Origin: Rheum nobile
Lineage: Eukaryota; Streptophyta; Magnoliopsida; Caryophyllales; Polygonaceae
Reading direction: 5' to 3'
DNA length: 64,000 nucleotides
Assembly: GCA_027886185.1 (NCBI GenBank)
Contig: WOAB01000583.1
Span: 6,634,001 to 6,698,000, forward strand
Of this stretch, positions 1-12,339 are shown one piece after another. The notes below the pieces were generated by a model. That model was given only the letters and a program-made list of their open reading frames with translations, was not told the DNA's origin and ran no database searches. A program made the position numbers and the translations under genes. How positions within the stretch are numbered: the stretch's first letter is position 1; every line of letters starts with the position of its first letter.

Positions 1-1064
1 AACCGATAACGATAGTCAACCATCATATTCCTACTGGAATAAACAAGAGGTATGCACAGGAGAAGATTCTGGAAGACTGAATCTTCACAGAAATCGACTC
101 GAAAGAAGACTCCAACGGAAATGAGTCTTTAAGGAAGTAATGACAAATTTGGAATTTTACAGAATCATTCAACAATGATTTAAAACTGACTGAGATGCTT
201 CGGTTCACGACCAACCTCATCGCCTACAACGAATCCAGATTGGAAAGAGAACGTACTACATTCAAGTCGAGACGAGTTTTCCTAGCTGCACTGAACTTAG
301 CTGCACTACTCGCCCAAGGTGTATTAATTATGTGCGTCAAGGTAGCACTTATCTGATTTATGTTTCAAAAACACACATCACGTTATAGACTTTTACATGT
401 GTACCCCACCAGTGGGACGACACATCTTAGTATACGTTTCGTCGAGAGTGACGTATACCGAAAGGTTTGTGACACCAGCTAAGTGTCCTGTCTCTACACA
501 GATGTGTAAGAGACCGATCATGATCATAGAATAGTACCAGATGGGGACGAGCCATCCCGATACCAGATTATAAAGAAACGACTGGACAGAGTCCGAGTAA
601 CGTTCCTATCTAACAGTGCTAACTAAACAGTTACAGCACCACCACATTTATAGGATAAATCCACATAAAGGCCCGAAAGGCGATCACAGATAATAGCGTT
701 GTTCTAACAGATATACAACCTATTATATGATTTTCAAAACAGTTTATCAAAACCGTTTCCAGACAAACAGAATATTCATTCCAAATTAATTACTCAGATA
801 AACTACTGATAATTAATGTAAATATGGAACGAAAGAGCAAGAGCGAACCGCCACTTGCCTTACTCCGCAGAATAGTCTAAAGACGTTACTGGATTCCAGG
901 CTCGACACGGTATAGCTCTGACAGCACAACGATCTTCTTGTCGACCCATAAAAGGAACCCTAAGTTAGATCCGACAAAAACAGTACGAATCTAAACACGG
1001 CGAAAGAACACGAAAGGAAAGACGCCACGACGACAACCGACCAAGCCAAAGCCACGAAGGCGTT

Positions 1065-1660
1065 CTGGGCACTGGCGGCGGTCGCTGTTCTTGGCGACGG
1101 TCGCCGTATTAATCACGGCGGTCGCCGTGAAGAACACGGCCGACTGAAACTGGAGAAAACTCACCCAAAAACACGAGCGGTTCAGCCTCCTTCGACTAGC
1201 TTTGGCTTCTAACCTCCAAGGCTAACCAAAAGCTTCACAAAGGCACTCAGGAACCACACCAAAGCAACACCGGCGAGACCTTCAAAAATTCCGGCGAAGG
1301 CATAACTCCGACGAGAGGCAATTTTGGCAGAGGTTCGGTGTTTGGGATGGCTCAAATCTCTCCCCCAACACCCCCTTTTATAGCCAAAGCGTCTGGAGCA
1401 CGAAGAAGATGGGCCTACAGCTAGTTCGGCGCTCGCCGGAAATCGCGCCGACGACCATCGGGCAAGGACTGCCGGACAACGATGACTGCCATTACGGCGG
1501 GCGCCGTAATTTACGGCGGTCGCCGTGGCATGACACACCAGCTGCCTCCTCGAGCGTTGGGACGGCGGGCGCCGTGACTTTACGGCGGTCGCCGTGCTTG
1601 GGTCTCACGACGGCGGTCGCCGCGACTTTACGGCGGTCGCCGTGACACCTTTTTCCCGCC
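1065..1660. repeat. Clusters of GC-rich palindromes GGCGGTCGCCG in family A LTR
   Basis: Short near-palindromes of the type CGGCGGTCGCCG or CGGCGGGCGCCG occur at about 1070-1140 and 1493-1645, on both sides of the minus-strand TATA box at 1376. Equivalent clusters occur in the solo LTR at 12340-12440 and 12785-12975. They are sharply GC-rich in an AT-rich neighbourhood. A role as regulatory or RNA-hairpin elements is inference. Confidence 0.7.
1376..1382 (-). promoter_or_regulatory. TATA box of family A LTR
   Basis: The minus strand reads GGCTATAAAAGGGGG here, at the same place as the TATA box at 12682-12690 in the solo copy. It supports a minus-strand orientation for this LTR family. Confidence 0.6.
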
Positions 1661-1891
1661 CGTTCAGCTTTGAACGAACATGACATTAAGCCGGGATAAC
1701 AATTATCGTACGCGAACGACAATTAAACTCCAAGGCACCTTGTCTGTATATTATTTCACTGAGAAAAATATTACAGATACAGAGCACATTACAGAATGTC
1801 TCAAGCTACCTGAATTAAATCCAACGTACACAACGGGTACCCGTTAAAATTCCATAATTCCCAAAATAACCTTACAAAAATACGGGGTATC

Positions 1892-2952
1892 ACAGTTTCA
1901 TCCTTTTCCACATCATAGGGGTCATTCACCCTTTTTCCACTTCGCAAGGTGACGGCATTGGCTTCCTGCTGGTTTTCACAGTCCTTGTTTTGAGTTTTCG
2001 CCATTGCAGGCATCCAATGCGTTAGCTGTTCCAGTGATGCACCCAAGCTAAACATAGTTTGCTGAGAGGATTGGTGCAGAGTATGATTTTGCTGAGAGAG
2101 CTGAGAGAATCCCTCTTTCATTACTTGTGCGTTGTTCGCACCAGCTTGAATCACTGCTTGTGTCAACGCTTGAAGTGTCTGGGTGAGAGCCAACAGTGTA
2201 TTCTCACCAGATACCGGCTGTGGTTGCTGAGGTTGGATTTCTGTGATGTTCACTTCTTGCATAGCATGCACTTCTGCTTTAGAAATGTTTGTGGTGCTTG
2301 CTTTAACTTTTGAGAGGTATTGCCTTGAACTCTTAGAAAGTTCGGAAAAGACTTTGAAGGCTTCTACGGGGGTTTTGTTCAAGATGTTTCCCCCAGAGGT
2401 AGCATTCACCAATCGACGGTCTTCTTCTAGCAATCCACCGAATAAATAAAGCACCAAGTCTTGATCTGAGTAACCATGAAATGGACAGTTAACTACCAGC
2501 CTCCTGAACCTCTCATAATAGTCGTACAACTGCTCGCCCTGAGATTGTTCAATATTGCTGATGCTTCTTTTCAGGCTATTGAGCTTTGTTGCCAGAAAGT
2601 ACTTTTCCAGAAAGGTTTGCTTCATTTTCGCCCAAGTGTCTATGCTGCCTGGGGTCAAGTAATAGAACCATTCCTTTGTTTTATCCTTTAAAGAAAAAGG
2701 AAAGGCTCTCAACTTGATTTGGTCTTCAGTAACTCCCCGGGGTTGCATACTGGTGCAGACTGAATTGAATTCATGCAAGTGTTTGTTCGGATTTTCCTCA
2801 TCGGTTCCTCTGAAATGAGGTAACAAATTGATCAAACCCGACTTGAGCTCAAAATTCACGCCCTCTTGGATTTCCAGAAATTGGATAGCCAGAGGTTGTT
2901 GCTCTGGGTACTGTGCTGTTAATTGCCTCAGTGTTCGGTTTTCTTGTGCCAT
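1892..2952 (-). pseudogene. gag: Athila-type Ty3/gypsy gag, 3' truncated by LTR insertion
   Basis: This minus-strand frame starts at the ATG at 2950-2952 and encodes about 353 residues of gag before it runs into the inserted LTR. The retrotransposon gag core is visible at about residues 40-190, with FRGTDEENPNKHLHEF, a KDKTKEWFYYL segment and FLEKYF. Near the break is AVTLRSGK, a motif typical of Athila-lineage polyproteins. Gag packages the retroelement RNA into cytoplasmic particles. The frame stays open another 30 codons beyond 1891, but those are LTR-encoded. Protease, reverse transcriptase and integrase are not in the window. The primer site and LTR lie directly upstream, as expected for a 5' end. 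Confidence 0.88.
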
Positions 2953-3091
2953 AGCTGTATTTCTTCACCGAATTTATCTAAGCTGTGAATCACACTTGAC
3001 AAAACAAAAGTTAATAATGTTTTAGGGAACCGTAAGATAGGTTCCCTAAAATATCAATATTCAATCTATTCACAAGAAAACAGACAATGAT

Positions 3092-3109
3092 TCCCCGGCA
3101 ACGACGCCA
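3092..3109 (-). other. Primer binding site, tRNA-Asp type
   Basis: The minus strand reads TGGCGTCGTTGCCGGGGA. It matches the complement of the tRNA-Asp 3' end except for one base, and lies four bases inside the LTR end at 3114. tRNA-Asp priming is characteristic of Athila elements, which agrees with the gag next to it. Confidence 0.85.
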
Positions 3110-3934
3110 AATTTGACGTGGCCTAAGGTCGTTATGCCAAATCAAAGTAAACCTCAACTTCCAAACTAGTATAGTAAGTAAGCAAGGGTCAAAATCCCAA
3201 GAGAATCACAAACGTCTGTATTCCTATCACAAATTAAATACCAATCGAACAATAGTAACAAAGGGGGGGTTTTGAGGTTTGGTTTTGCTAATGTCTAAAG
3301 ATGTCTCAAATAAAAGGGAAAATATTCCTCCTAGCAAATATCCATAATTCACTAAAGATGGTTGATCATAGACTATCTCGAATTCTTCTTCCTTCCTATG
3401 GTTGTTCCTGTCCCAATCGTGAGTAGATTAATAAGTCAATCAGACCAAAGAACCCTTACCAGTGAATAACCCTAGCACCACTAGTGATTCAACCCAAAGG
3501 CAGCTTTGCACATAAGAATTAACCAGGATGCATGCAATACTTCAACCAAAAGCATTCAGCATACAATTATCTCTCCCTACGATAAACAATCTCAACCAGG
3601 TCATGCAAATCGCAGTTGCTACAGCAGAATAGGACGTTAGCCCAACAGTTTTCTAATCCTAGCAGTCAGAAAATCACCAATAACAACTAGTTGCGCATGC
3701 TAGTGAAATCAGTAAGATTCAATAAGAATAAGCTTAGAAGAGATAATACAATCCAATAGGAACTCGAATACGAATAACAGTCTCACAACCAAAATCCAAT
3801 GAATGCTTCAATTGCCAGGCGGAACCAAGAAGGTTAGTTCCTCCTCATGTTCTTCATAAATTAAGAAATGAAAAGTGAAATGTAAAACTCAACTGAATCT
3901 AGATCTGGATAATCAAAACCTAAAACTAAGAGAG

Positions 3935-3942
3935 TATATATA
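3935..3942 (-). promoter_or_regulatory. TATA box of Athila-type LTR
   Basis: The minus strand reads CCTATATATACTC within the LTR, about 480 bp from its start at 4416. This is a reasonable U3 promoter position. Confidence 0.5.
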
Positions 3943-4051
3943 GGTGGGCTAACAAATGACATAGCCCAACTGAAAATAGAAAACAAAAACAATTAAAATG
4001 AAATAAAGAAATCAAGAAAGATAGATTCGGGAAATCTCGAAATAAGTCTGC

Positions 4052-4195
4052 CGTGATGACCCGCAATCGCGGGTAATGGACCGCGATCGCGGTTGCTTGT
4101 AGCTCCGCGCTCTTCGCATTCTTCCGCGCCTGCAGAAATATCTCGAACGCCCCGAAGTCCCGCGATCGCAGCACCCTTGCCCGCGGTCGCGGTTA
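4052..4195. repeat. CCGCGATCGCGG palindrome cluster in Athila LTR
   Basis: Four imperfect palindromes of the form CCGCGATCGCGG or CCGCGGTCGCGG occur within about 145 bp. They lie upstream of the minus-strand TATA box at 3935. They resemble, but differ from, the GGCGGTCGCCG clusters of the family A LTR. Confidence 0.7.
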
Positions 4196-4416
4196 ATGCT
4201 CGACCTTCTGCGTCTGCACTCTTCTCTTCTATAGGCCTTCTCTTGGCTGCTTCTTCTTCAATGTCTCTAACAATCTTCAAGTAGGCTCAAACATCTCCAA
4301 AAATACCAAGACTTCGCCTCCGAACTCCATGCACATGAATGTGTCTAAAGCTACCCGAATGACACCAATAAATCCTCTAATGGCTCTTAATTAAGCCCTA
4401 CAAAGTAGTGTTTATC

Positions 4417-5480
4417 AGTCACGCTCCGAGGGAAAACCATAACAAAAGAAGAATTCGAAAAGAAGAATTTGAAATTCAAAAAAGAGTTGGGAAAGAAAGA
4501 TATTAACGAAGAGTTCGCGAAGCAAATACCTCAGAATAAACATAAAGATCAGATTTGCACGTAACAAAACTGGGGAGGAATGTCAGTGCGCCTGTCTTCC
4601 AAGCCTTCACACATGCTTCACGAAGAGCTTGGGGGGCTGGCTGTGGGAGTCAAATTTGAGAAGCTGTGTCCACGCGAAGGAACGGCACCACGACCCAGAT
4701 TTGAACGAACACCAGTCACGCGAATAACCAATGGCCAACTGTCTGGTTTAGCTGTGATGGTGGGCTGATACAAGAAAGGGGGAAAGTCCATAAGGAAAGA
4801 ATAAGAGGCCCATGAAAAAGAGGAGAAAACAGTTAGAAAAGAAGGACAGATGGCGAGACGAGAGAGGGGCACATCCTCTATAAAAGGCATGGGATTTGGA
4901 GGGAGTAGGGGGATCTAGTTTTCGGGCAATTGGGCAATTTTTGTTTGAAGAGAGAAAAGAGAGCACTTGAGAGCTTTTTCATTTCTTCTTCCTTCTTCTG
5001 GAAGAGATTGGGAGCTCAGATCTAGATCTGAGGACCAACTTTCTAATCCTCATCTTTCCCTTTCCTGTCATTCTTTTCCTCTTCCTTTTTTATTGGAGTG
5101 GTTACTGACTTGGGCGTCAGAGGGCCTTCTCCCGGAGTAGCCATCTCCGGGGGTCATTTCAGGTGATTCCGACTCTTGGAGGACCCAATCTCGGCGAGGA
5201 AGGAGCTATCAATACCCAGGAGGCAAGAATAGAAGAAAGAGCTTCACAAGTAGGGGCGCCTGGGAGCTTGGACTTAAGGGGATCGATCTGATAGGTGGCA
5301 CGATGGTCAGAAACCGAGCCCAGAATCCAATCGGAAGTCAAAGCCCCTAGTTTTGAAGAACGAAGCTCGGAAGCACACATCACAACCTACGCGAAGGACG
5401 TCCCCCAAAACAAACAAATCTCACCAAATCCGGGCCCAGAGTGTGTTGACTCTTGGCATCGCCACGCGTGTTGGTTCGGG
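4417..5480 (+). mobile_element. LTR-like remnant interrupted by the Athila insertion
   Basis: The block begins GTCACGCTCCGAG directly at the Athila LTR edge. With a preceding T it would match the TGTCACG start common among Tekay/Del LTRs. It contains a TATA box and a pyrimidine-rich leader-like stretch at about 4975-5095. No coding domain is recognisable and the right edge is uncertain. Classification rests only on the start motif and promoter layout. Confidence 0.4.
4879..4885 (+). promoter_or_regulatory. TATA box in LTR-like remnant
   Basis: CTCTATAAAAGGCATGGG is a strong plus-strand plant TATA context, about 460 bp into the LTR-like block. Confidence 0.5.
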
Positions 5481-8172
5481 ATTCAACAGGGACAATCCTT
5501 TCAATTTGGTATTTTCATACACCTCGGTCATCATAAAAATCCAAACCGGAATCCATGAACAAACAACTTATCCTCTAGATCAACATGTGTTCTGTTCCTA
5601 AATTTCCTATTAACATCTCTATATTACAAAGTTCGCCAAGTAATAGGGGAAATGATAAAGCAAAACACAAATTAACTTCGATGAGTTAGGTAAATGACCC
5701 TTTGATAAACCTTTTTTTAAACTAATGGACCCTTAGCAAAAATGGACCACTCTCCCTCTCCCTAAACCCTACTCCCTAAACCATACCCCTTAAACCCCAA
5801 AAAATAATATTTTAGAGAGAGAAAAAAACAAAGAAGAAGGAGAAAAAATAATAATAAAATAAGCTAGTATGGATAAGAAAAATACATAAAAACTAGTAAG
5901 GGTCCATTTTTTTAATTAAAAACTCTTAAAGGACCAATGGGTCCAAAATCCTCAATTAACTTTCTTTGAACTATGTACGTTTACAAAATATTATTTGGGC
6001 CGTTCAATGGGCCTAGTTAACCAAACAACCGAGACCAAAAACCAAACAACCCCTTTTCACCGGCCCAACCTGTCAAACGGGTTTAAGGGGAGTTCAACAG
6101 AATCATCCGCTGACCTTTTTCAAAAATATGCTGAAAAAACATAAAAAATTCTAAGTAAATAATATCTAACAATTTTTTTTCTTCCAAAAACAGAGTTTTT
6201 CCATTTGTCATTATAAAAAATGAGGATATTGCATTCCATTTACTATTTCTGCAAACCTAGTCGTTACTAAAATCCAGATCCAGATTATAAAATTCTGAGA
6301 TCCTACAATAGGGTGTTCAAGCCGGATCTATCACTAAAATCTATTCATGTTAAAATTTAACTTTGGATCTCATAGAATCTTATGATTCTAACGTTGAACT
6401 TTTAAGAGCTACTTATACCCCGTTTGAGAGTCCAATGTGTCCAAATTTCCACATCTCTCAAACTTACGCTCTCCCTATATGCGGGTCTCTTATGTAGTCA
6501 CGCTCGAAATCCCAAAATTTAATTCATGTGTGGTAAAAAATCAAAGCAACCCTAATTGCGATTGTTCAAAATCTTTAAGTCTCATTTACGCATGTCCTAA
6601 ATCCAACTAATTTTGACAATTTAGTGTACATGACTTGAGTTCTGGTGAGTCATTAGCCTTTTCTGAATCAATATTCTAAACTTTTATATTTCAAATATTT
6701 ATTAGTATTTTGTTATACGACGTTCATAATTTATTATTAATTTAATTTTTATTTGTTTATAAAATTTAACGATTTTAAGATATGATTTTACGATTTAATT
6801 GGGAGGGTCTCATGTGATTCGATCTTAAAATCTCGATCTTAATAACCTTGCTATATCAATACTTCAATTAAAATTGTGAGCTGTACATGAGTTTAAATTA
6901 TGGTACCACATGATTGAAGTAGGAATATAAATAAAGATGTTTACTTTTTAGCACATATGCAAAAAATATTTCAGCGCATAGGCTCCCCACATTACGTGAG
7001 GAGAGGCTCTCCAAGTAAACACTAATTTTATTATTTAGGACAATTATTTTATTATTTAAGATAGTTTAAATTATAAAAATATACTAACTATAATTATTTA
7101 TATATAATTAATATTTTTACAAAATAGAAAAATTGTAAATGATTTTTTATTTGTCTATAAATAAGATGTAGTGGTCATTACAAAATTTATATAATCTCCC
7201 CTCATTCCTATCTTTTCTCAAAATCTGATATCTCTTTCCAACCCCCCGTAAACTTCTAAGTTCTAAGTGATTAATTTCAAGATAGTACAAACTCAAATTG
7301 ATTAGAAGATTTATTAATTGGTGTATACGTAGAGTGACTCTATCCTCGCAAACCGGAAGAAATACAAGAAGCTAGTTATAAATGTTGAGAGGGCGGGGAG
7401 GAAAACGGTATATATTGGGGAAACTCTGTTTGCTCTCATTTGTTGCACTTTTGAATTCTGGTTCCTCTTAATTTCTTTCGTTCTATCTCTGTTGTGTGCT
7501 GTGTTTCTGATGAGATTCCCTTTGCATTTAATATTTGTCTTATCAAATATCTTCTCTCTGTTGATTTCGATTCACCCTTGTCTTTTGCAATTAATGCACC
7601 TACTCTTCATCTAAATTTATACTACTCCATATATGTTTGTTTCTTTCATGCATCATGGGTTTAATTTGTTACCAATATCTTCATAGTTTCGTGGTATATG
7701 ATGATTTGTTACCATCAGTGTAAGTATTGGAGATTTTATGGTCCATGTTATTGGACCAGTGGTACTGTACCCAGGAACGGAGCAAAGTGCCGTAATGAAA
7801 GTGGATTGTGGAATCTTTGCCAACTTGTTTATTCAGATCATCTGTTACATACACGTACAATATGATCCTCTACTTTGCATCCTCCCTTAACTTCATCTGA
7901 CTGATAATTTTTCAAATTTAACAAAATTCTCTCTTAACTATTAATAGAGTAATAAAAATATAATCAATCAAAACTTTTTGAAGTGTTTTCCAAATTTATG
8001 TATGGAAGAATTGATCTTGTGAAGGTTTCTTTTATTTTGATTATTTGAATGGTTTGACAGCTATATTATATATTGATGTACACACAAATGATGAGTTTGT
8101 CAATTTTGTTGGTATTTGGTTCATTTGAAGAAGCATCATGTCTATCCTTTGGTGTGTGTATATATATGTAAA
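5481..8172. other. AT-rich intergenic DNA, no gene seen
   Basis: No open frame here resembles a known protein. An inverted repeat pairs AATGGACCC blocks near 5700-5745 with a complement near 5895-5920, which may be a small degraded MITE. A possible TATA motif lies near 7410, but no coding sequence follows it. Confidence 0.5.
5755..5803 (+). repeat. Degenerate telomere-like CCCTAAA repeats
   Basis: Several diverged CCCTAAAC units occur in tandem. The array is short and internal, and similar to the longer ones at 10610-10734 and 13221-13345. Confidence 0.6.
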
Positions 8173-8929
8173 GGGATGCTCTAAAAACACGACTCTTATG
8201 AGTTACGGTAAAACAAGTGGACAATCTTAGAGCGTTGGATTGAGGGTGATAAATGACTAGAAAATGAGAGAGAAAAGATGGTGTAGTGGGGGCGTGAATA
8301 AGGGAATGAATATCACAAAAGTTTTTTTGAATTTTATTAATTAACCACCTCCAAAATAGGAAGTTAAATGGAGATTTGGAGAGAGAAAGATATTGCAAAT
8401 CCCCATCGGCGTTACTCCTCAAGCCTCCACCGAGATCCAGTAATCACCATCGTCTCCACCAAACCTCAATAGCAAGAGCTACGCATTGCTACAACGATCT
8501 CCATTCAAGCTTGCTTAAATCTCCATTATCGAACCTGCAAATGAGAATATTCGAATGCCGGATTTCCATATGGAAGACGGTTAGTCTATTGAATTCCAGT
8601 TTTGGATATACCGTTTTTTATTATGTTAAGATTCATGTTAGATTATAGAATATCGGTTATGATTTAGAGTTTCGTTGGTTTAATTGTATGAGTTCGTGAG
8701 TTTAATTGATAATATGAGATCGAACTTGCATTTGGTTAATGGTGAATGTGTTGAAAAATGTTTTTGATTTGATTTTGGTGAACGGTGAATACCGAACTTG
8801 ATTACCGTATGATCCATGTTAGTTTCATAGAACACCGGTCATGATTTAGGGTTTCGTAGGTCTAGGGTTGTTGTTCGTCTGTTGTAATTTAGTATACAAT
8901 ATCGAGCTTGACTTTACTCTGATATGCAT

Positions 8930-10110
8930 ACTATTTGTTATGATATGCATAATAGTAAATGCATATTCAATCAATTATGTTTTTTGTTTATCACGTTCCT
9001 TCGCAATGCATTGATATGCATGATACTATTAATGATATTCGGAAATTGATATGGCATATTCAAGACAATGTGCTTGAAATTCATATACGTCATGAAGTGA
9101 AAAATCATGCATACTTATATTGAACAACGTGAATATTGTTCCTAAGGATGTGCTCATGGTCTTTACCACTGCATTGATATTCATTTTCTTATTTCTGATA
9201 TTCACATATTATGTCTTCATATTCACTATATTTATAATGTAATAACTTATTTGGAAATGAACTTCGTGCATACCATCATTAATATTTTGAATATTGAACA
9301 CGTTTTTTTGAAAATCTTATAATTAGCCGTATATACGTATTGTTACTTGTATTCATGTTCCGTCCAATTGCATTGATATACAATAGCTTATATGTCGATA
9401 TTCAATAATTGTTAACACATAAGCACTTTTCATGCAGTACATGTATTCATCATTGGCATTCATTAGTTTTCCACCTATACTATTAGTGTTGCGCAAAGAT
9501 AGTGATTCAAGCGAAGGACAAGGGCAGTGACAAAAGCTTAAAGACGAAAATGAGAAGGCTATAATTGTACTGAAGAAGGGCGTGGGGAAATGCAAAAGGT
9601 GCAACAAGCATGCAGGGCATGACCGTAGAAATTGCAAAAAAAGACTTGTAGTTTAGATATTTGTATTCTTATTCTAGATATTCATGTTTTGAGTAGCGAT
9701 ATTCATACTTTTGGCAATAATAAGAATTGGGCTTGTGATCGATATATATGACCTGATATTCATATTCTAATACAAGATATCCATATTCTTGATCCATATC
9801 GAAAATCAAGATTTTCCTAGCAAAACGTGTATTATTACAATGATTGGATTTGTGTTTTTTATTTTCATGAATTTATAAGTGATCTTCAAACATATTCTAT
9901 GAACTGCAAGGTAAACTTGTATATTTGATAATCAGATTCGTATTTTACACATTTACATTAACTAAATTGATATTCATATTAATTGCATTAGTATTCTTGA
10001 ATTTCTGAACGATATTCAGTGAGTTACATTTGATATTCATGCATACGTCATTGCATACAGAGTTGCGATTTTGTGTTATACACTGGTAGAATCATTTGAA
10101 AATATTGATA
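8930..10110 (+). repeat. Dispersed TGATATTCAT / GATATGCAT motif array, left half
   Basis: Variants of TGATATTCAT, with some GATATGCAT, recur at irregular spacing throughout, mostly in this orientation on the plus strand. The zinc-knuckle relic at 9531-9656 lacks them. The complementary orientation dominates at 13370-14190. Confidence 0.6.
9531..9656 (+). pseudogene. Zinc-knuckle relic of a FAR1/MURA-type transposase C-terminus
   Basis: After a TGA at 9528-9530 the plus frame stays open for 41 codons and ends at TAG 9654-9656. It encodes CKRCNKHAGHDRRNC, a CX2CX5HX4C zinc knuckle like the one closing many FAR1-related and MULE transposases, preceded by a lysine-rich stretch. No DDE core or SWIM domain is recognisable nearby. 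It is best read as the surviving last exon of the transposase of the surrounding element. A retroviral-type knuckle is less likely because of its terminal position. Confidence 0.5.
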
Positions 10111-10609
10111 AAACATAAAAGAATATCTAATAATAACGTAGAATGAAGACAAATATAAACGTAAATCCTGAAGATTGCGTGTAGTAAATAGATTCGATTG
10201 AACTAAGTTGCGAAACAAATTGCATAAGGGTCATTAAAAAGGGTAAATCCAATAACAATGAATATTGCTATGCTTGAATCCAGTTTTACAATACTTTACA
10301 CCTTGACCTAGTTATGCATCCACATGGAATATACGTATATACACCACAATCAATCTTGTTTTTTATCGTCACACCACTTCATGTTTAGAATTTTGGGATT
10401 CTTTTTGGCAAAATCGATGAACCTTGTGCCTAGATTCCTAAATATCTTCAAAGTGTACATGAATATCAAGAACAAAAATATGAATATTGCTATATAAGGA
10501 TATGACAGAGAAAAAAAACTCTATATGTTTTGTGTCTGTTTGAACATCACTATATACTTGTATGAATCAGCAAAATAACACATGAACATCAAAAAGCCCA
10601 TACACATTA
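10111..10609. other. AT-rich interior of MULE-like element, no gene seen
   Basis: No coding similarity is recognised. Scattered GAATATCA motifs begin to appear in the inverted orientation from about 10460. Confidence 0.4.
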
Positions 10610-10734
10610 ACCCTAAACTCTATGCCATAAATCATAAACCCTAATCCTTAAACCATAAATCCTAAATCATAAACCCTAAACTTATAAACCCTAAACTCCT
10701 AACCCCTAAACCCTAAACTCTTAAACCCGTAAAC
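10610..10734 (+). repeat. Interstitial telomere-like repeats (CCCTAAA), left part
   Basis: Diverged units such as ATAAACCCTAAAC occur in tandem. The array is split by the solo LTR and resumes at 13221, where the duplicated TAAAC target is itself part of the telomere-like unit. Confidence 0.8.
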
Positions 10735-12339
10735 TGTAACACCCCCAAATCTTAACCCACTTGGAAAGGTATTACCGCCAGTGACTCGAATATTCCTCAC
10801 CGAAGTCACCCCAGGCTTTACCGTTTGAAAACAAATCATGAAATACAATGATACAAAATGATAACTTTATTCATATAAAACATGAGTCCCGTGATTACAT
10901 CCCAATCCCGAATAGGACAAACACAGAGTTTTAAACAAAGTACAGCGGAAGTTTGTTTAAATATATAACAGAGTAAATAAGTTACAGCGGAAGTCTTTCT
11001 TGAAATATTACAAAAAGGGTTGTGATCGTAATGATCATATGCCCAAGGATCTCAACCTGATTAAAAAATAATTATTAAAACATCCAAAAACAACCGTCGT
11101 CTTCATAGTCAATATAGTCTCCTCATATCTTCGCTCTATCTGATGTGCCGAATCGAACGGATGACACCAGCCAACAATGCAGATAACAATTGCGGTTGGT
11201 TAGTCTAAATGAATAGACCATGCAAGGGCACAAAGCAGAATGTTCAAAGTAGTCGTATTAGGTTAGACTCATCGTCTCTCGAATAAAAGTCGAGTACGTT
11301 AGTCAACCACCATACTATACTTGAATATGACAAAAGGCATGCACAAGAGAAGATTCTGGAAGACTGAATCTTCACAGAAATCGACCCGAAAGAAGACTCC
11401 AATGGAAGTGGGTCTTAAGGAAATATGATAAATCTGGAACGTTTAAAGAATCAGACATGAGTGATTTAAAAGCTGACTTAGATGTTTCGGTTCACGGCCA
11501 ACTTTACCGCTTACAGCGAATCCAGATTGGAAAGAGAACGTACTCTGATCAAAAGTCGAGACGAGCTTTCCTAGCTGCACTATTTACTTAGTTGTACTAC
11601 TCGCCAAATGTATATTAATTATGTGCACTCGAGCACTTTATCTTATTTAATTACAAAACCCACATTACGTTATAAGCTTTTAAATATATGCTCTGTCACG
11701 CAGGACATATAACTAAGGAATGGACCTCGCAGAACCCAAGCCTCTGGACCTATATCGAAGGAATGAACCTCGGAGAGTCCAAGCCTCTACTATCGTAGGG
11801 TCTTGATCGCCCTTTTCCCCAAGTTATAAAGAAACGAATGGACCTCACGGAGTCCAGGTGTTCCTACGAATACTCGTGCTAACTAACAATTCGAGCACAA
11901 CAATAGTTCAGGATAAATCCACATAAATGCCCTCAAGGCGAACATAAATAATAGCGTTGTTCTAACAGATATACAACCTATTATAATATCATTATTACAG
12001 TTTCCAAAACAGTTTATAAAACCATTTCCAAATAAACACATTAATCATTCCAAATTAATTACTCAGACAAACAACTGATAATTAATGTAAATATGGAACG
12101 ATGAGCAAGAGCGAACCACCACTTGCCTTAGTCCGCAGAGTTTGACGAAGCTTAATGATGAGTTTCCGGGCTCGACACAGGGACAGATCCGGCAACACAG
12201 ATTCCTTCGAATCGACCCATAAAGAAACCCTAAGTTAGATTCGACAAAGACGAGTACGAACCGAAAGAAATCGAAAGGAACGATGTCCGAACGAAGGCTA
12301 CAGAAGCCAAAGCCACCACAAGGCAAAAGCTGAAGGGCG

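Larger units (their letters stand above)
1..1891 (-). mobile_element. LTR of a Ty3/gypsy-like element (family A), truncated by window start
   Basis: The stretch aligns by eye along its whole length with the complete solo LTR at 10735-13220; base 1 corresponds to about 11283. Shared blocks include the segment around 50-200, the GC-palindrome clusters and the right end. It ends with GGGTATCACA at 1891. On the minus strand this reads TGTGATACCC, a usual Ty3/gypsy LTR start. The other end and the left target duplication lie outside the window. It interrupts the Athila-type gag reading frame, so it inserted after that element. Whether this is a solo LTR or the edge of a full element cannot be seen. 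Confidence 0.82.
3114..4416 (-). mobile_element. 5' LTR of Athila-type element
   Basis: On the minus strand the block starts TGATAAACACTAC at 4416, ends with CA at 3114, and is followed by the primer site, so this is the 5' LTR (1303 bp). A minus-strand TATA motif lies at 3935-3942. The next plus-strand bases, GTCAC (4417-4421), are the likely target-site copy; the partner copy is outside the window. The LTR carries GC palindromes upstream of its TATA box. Confidence 0.85.
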
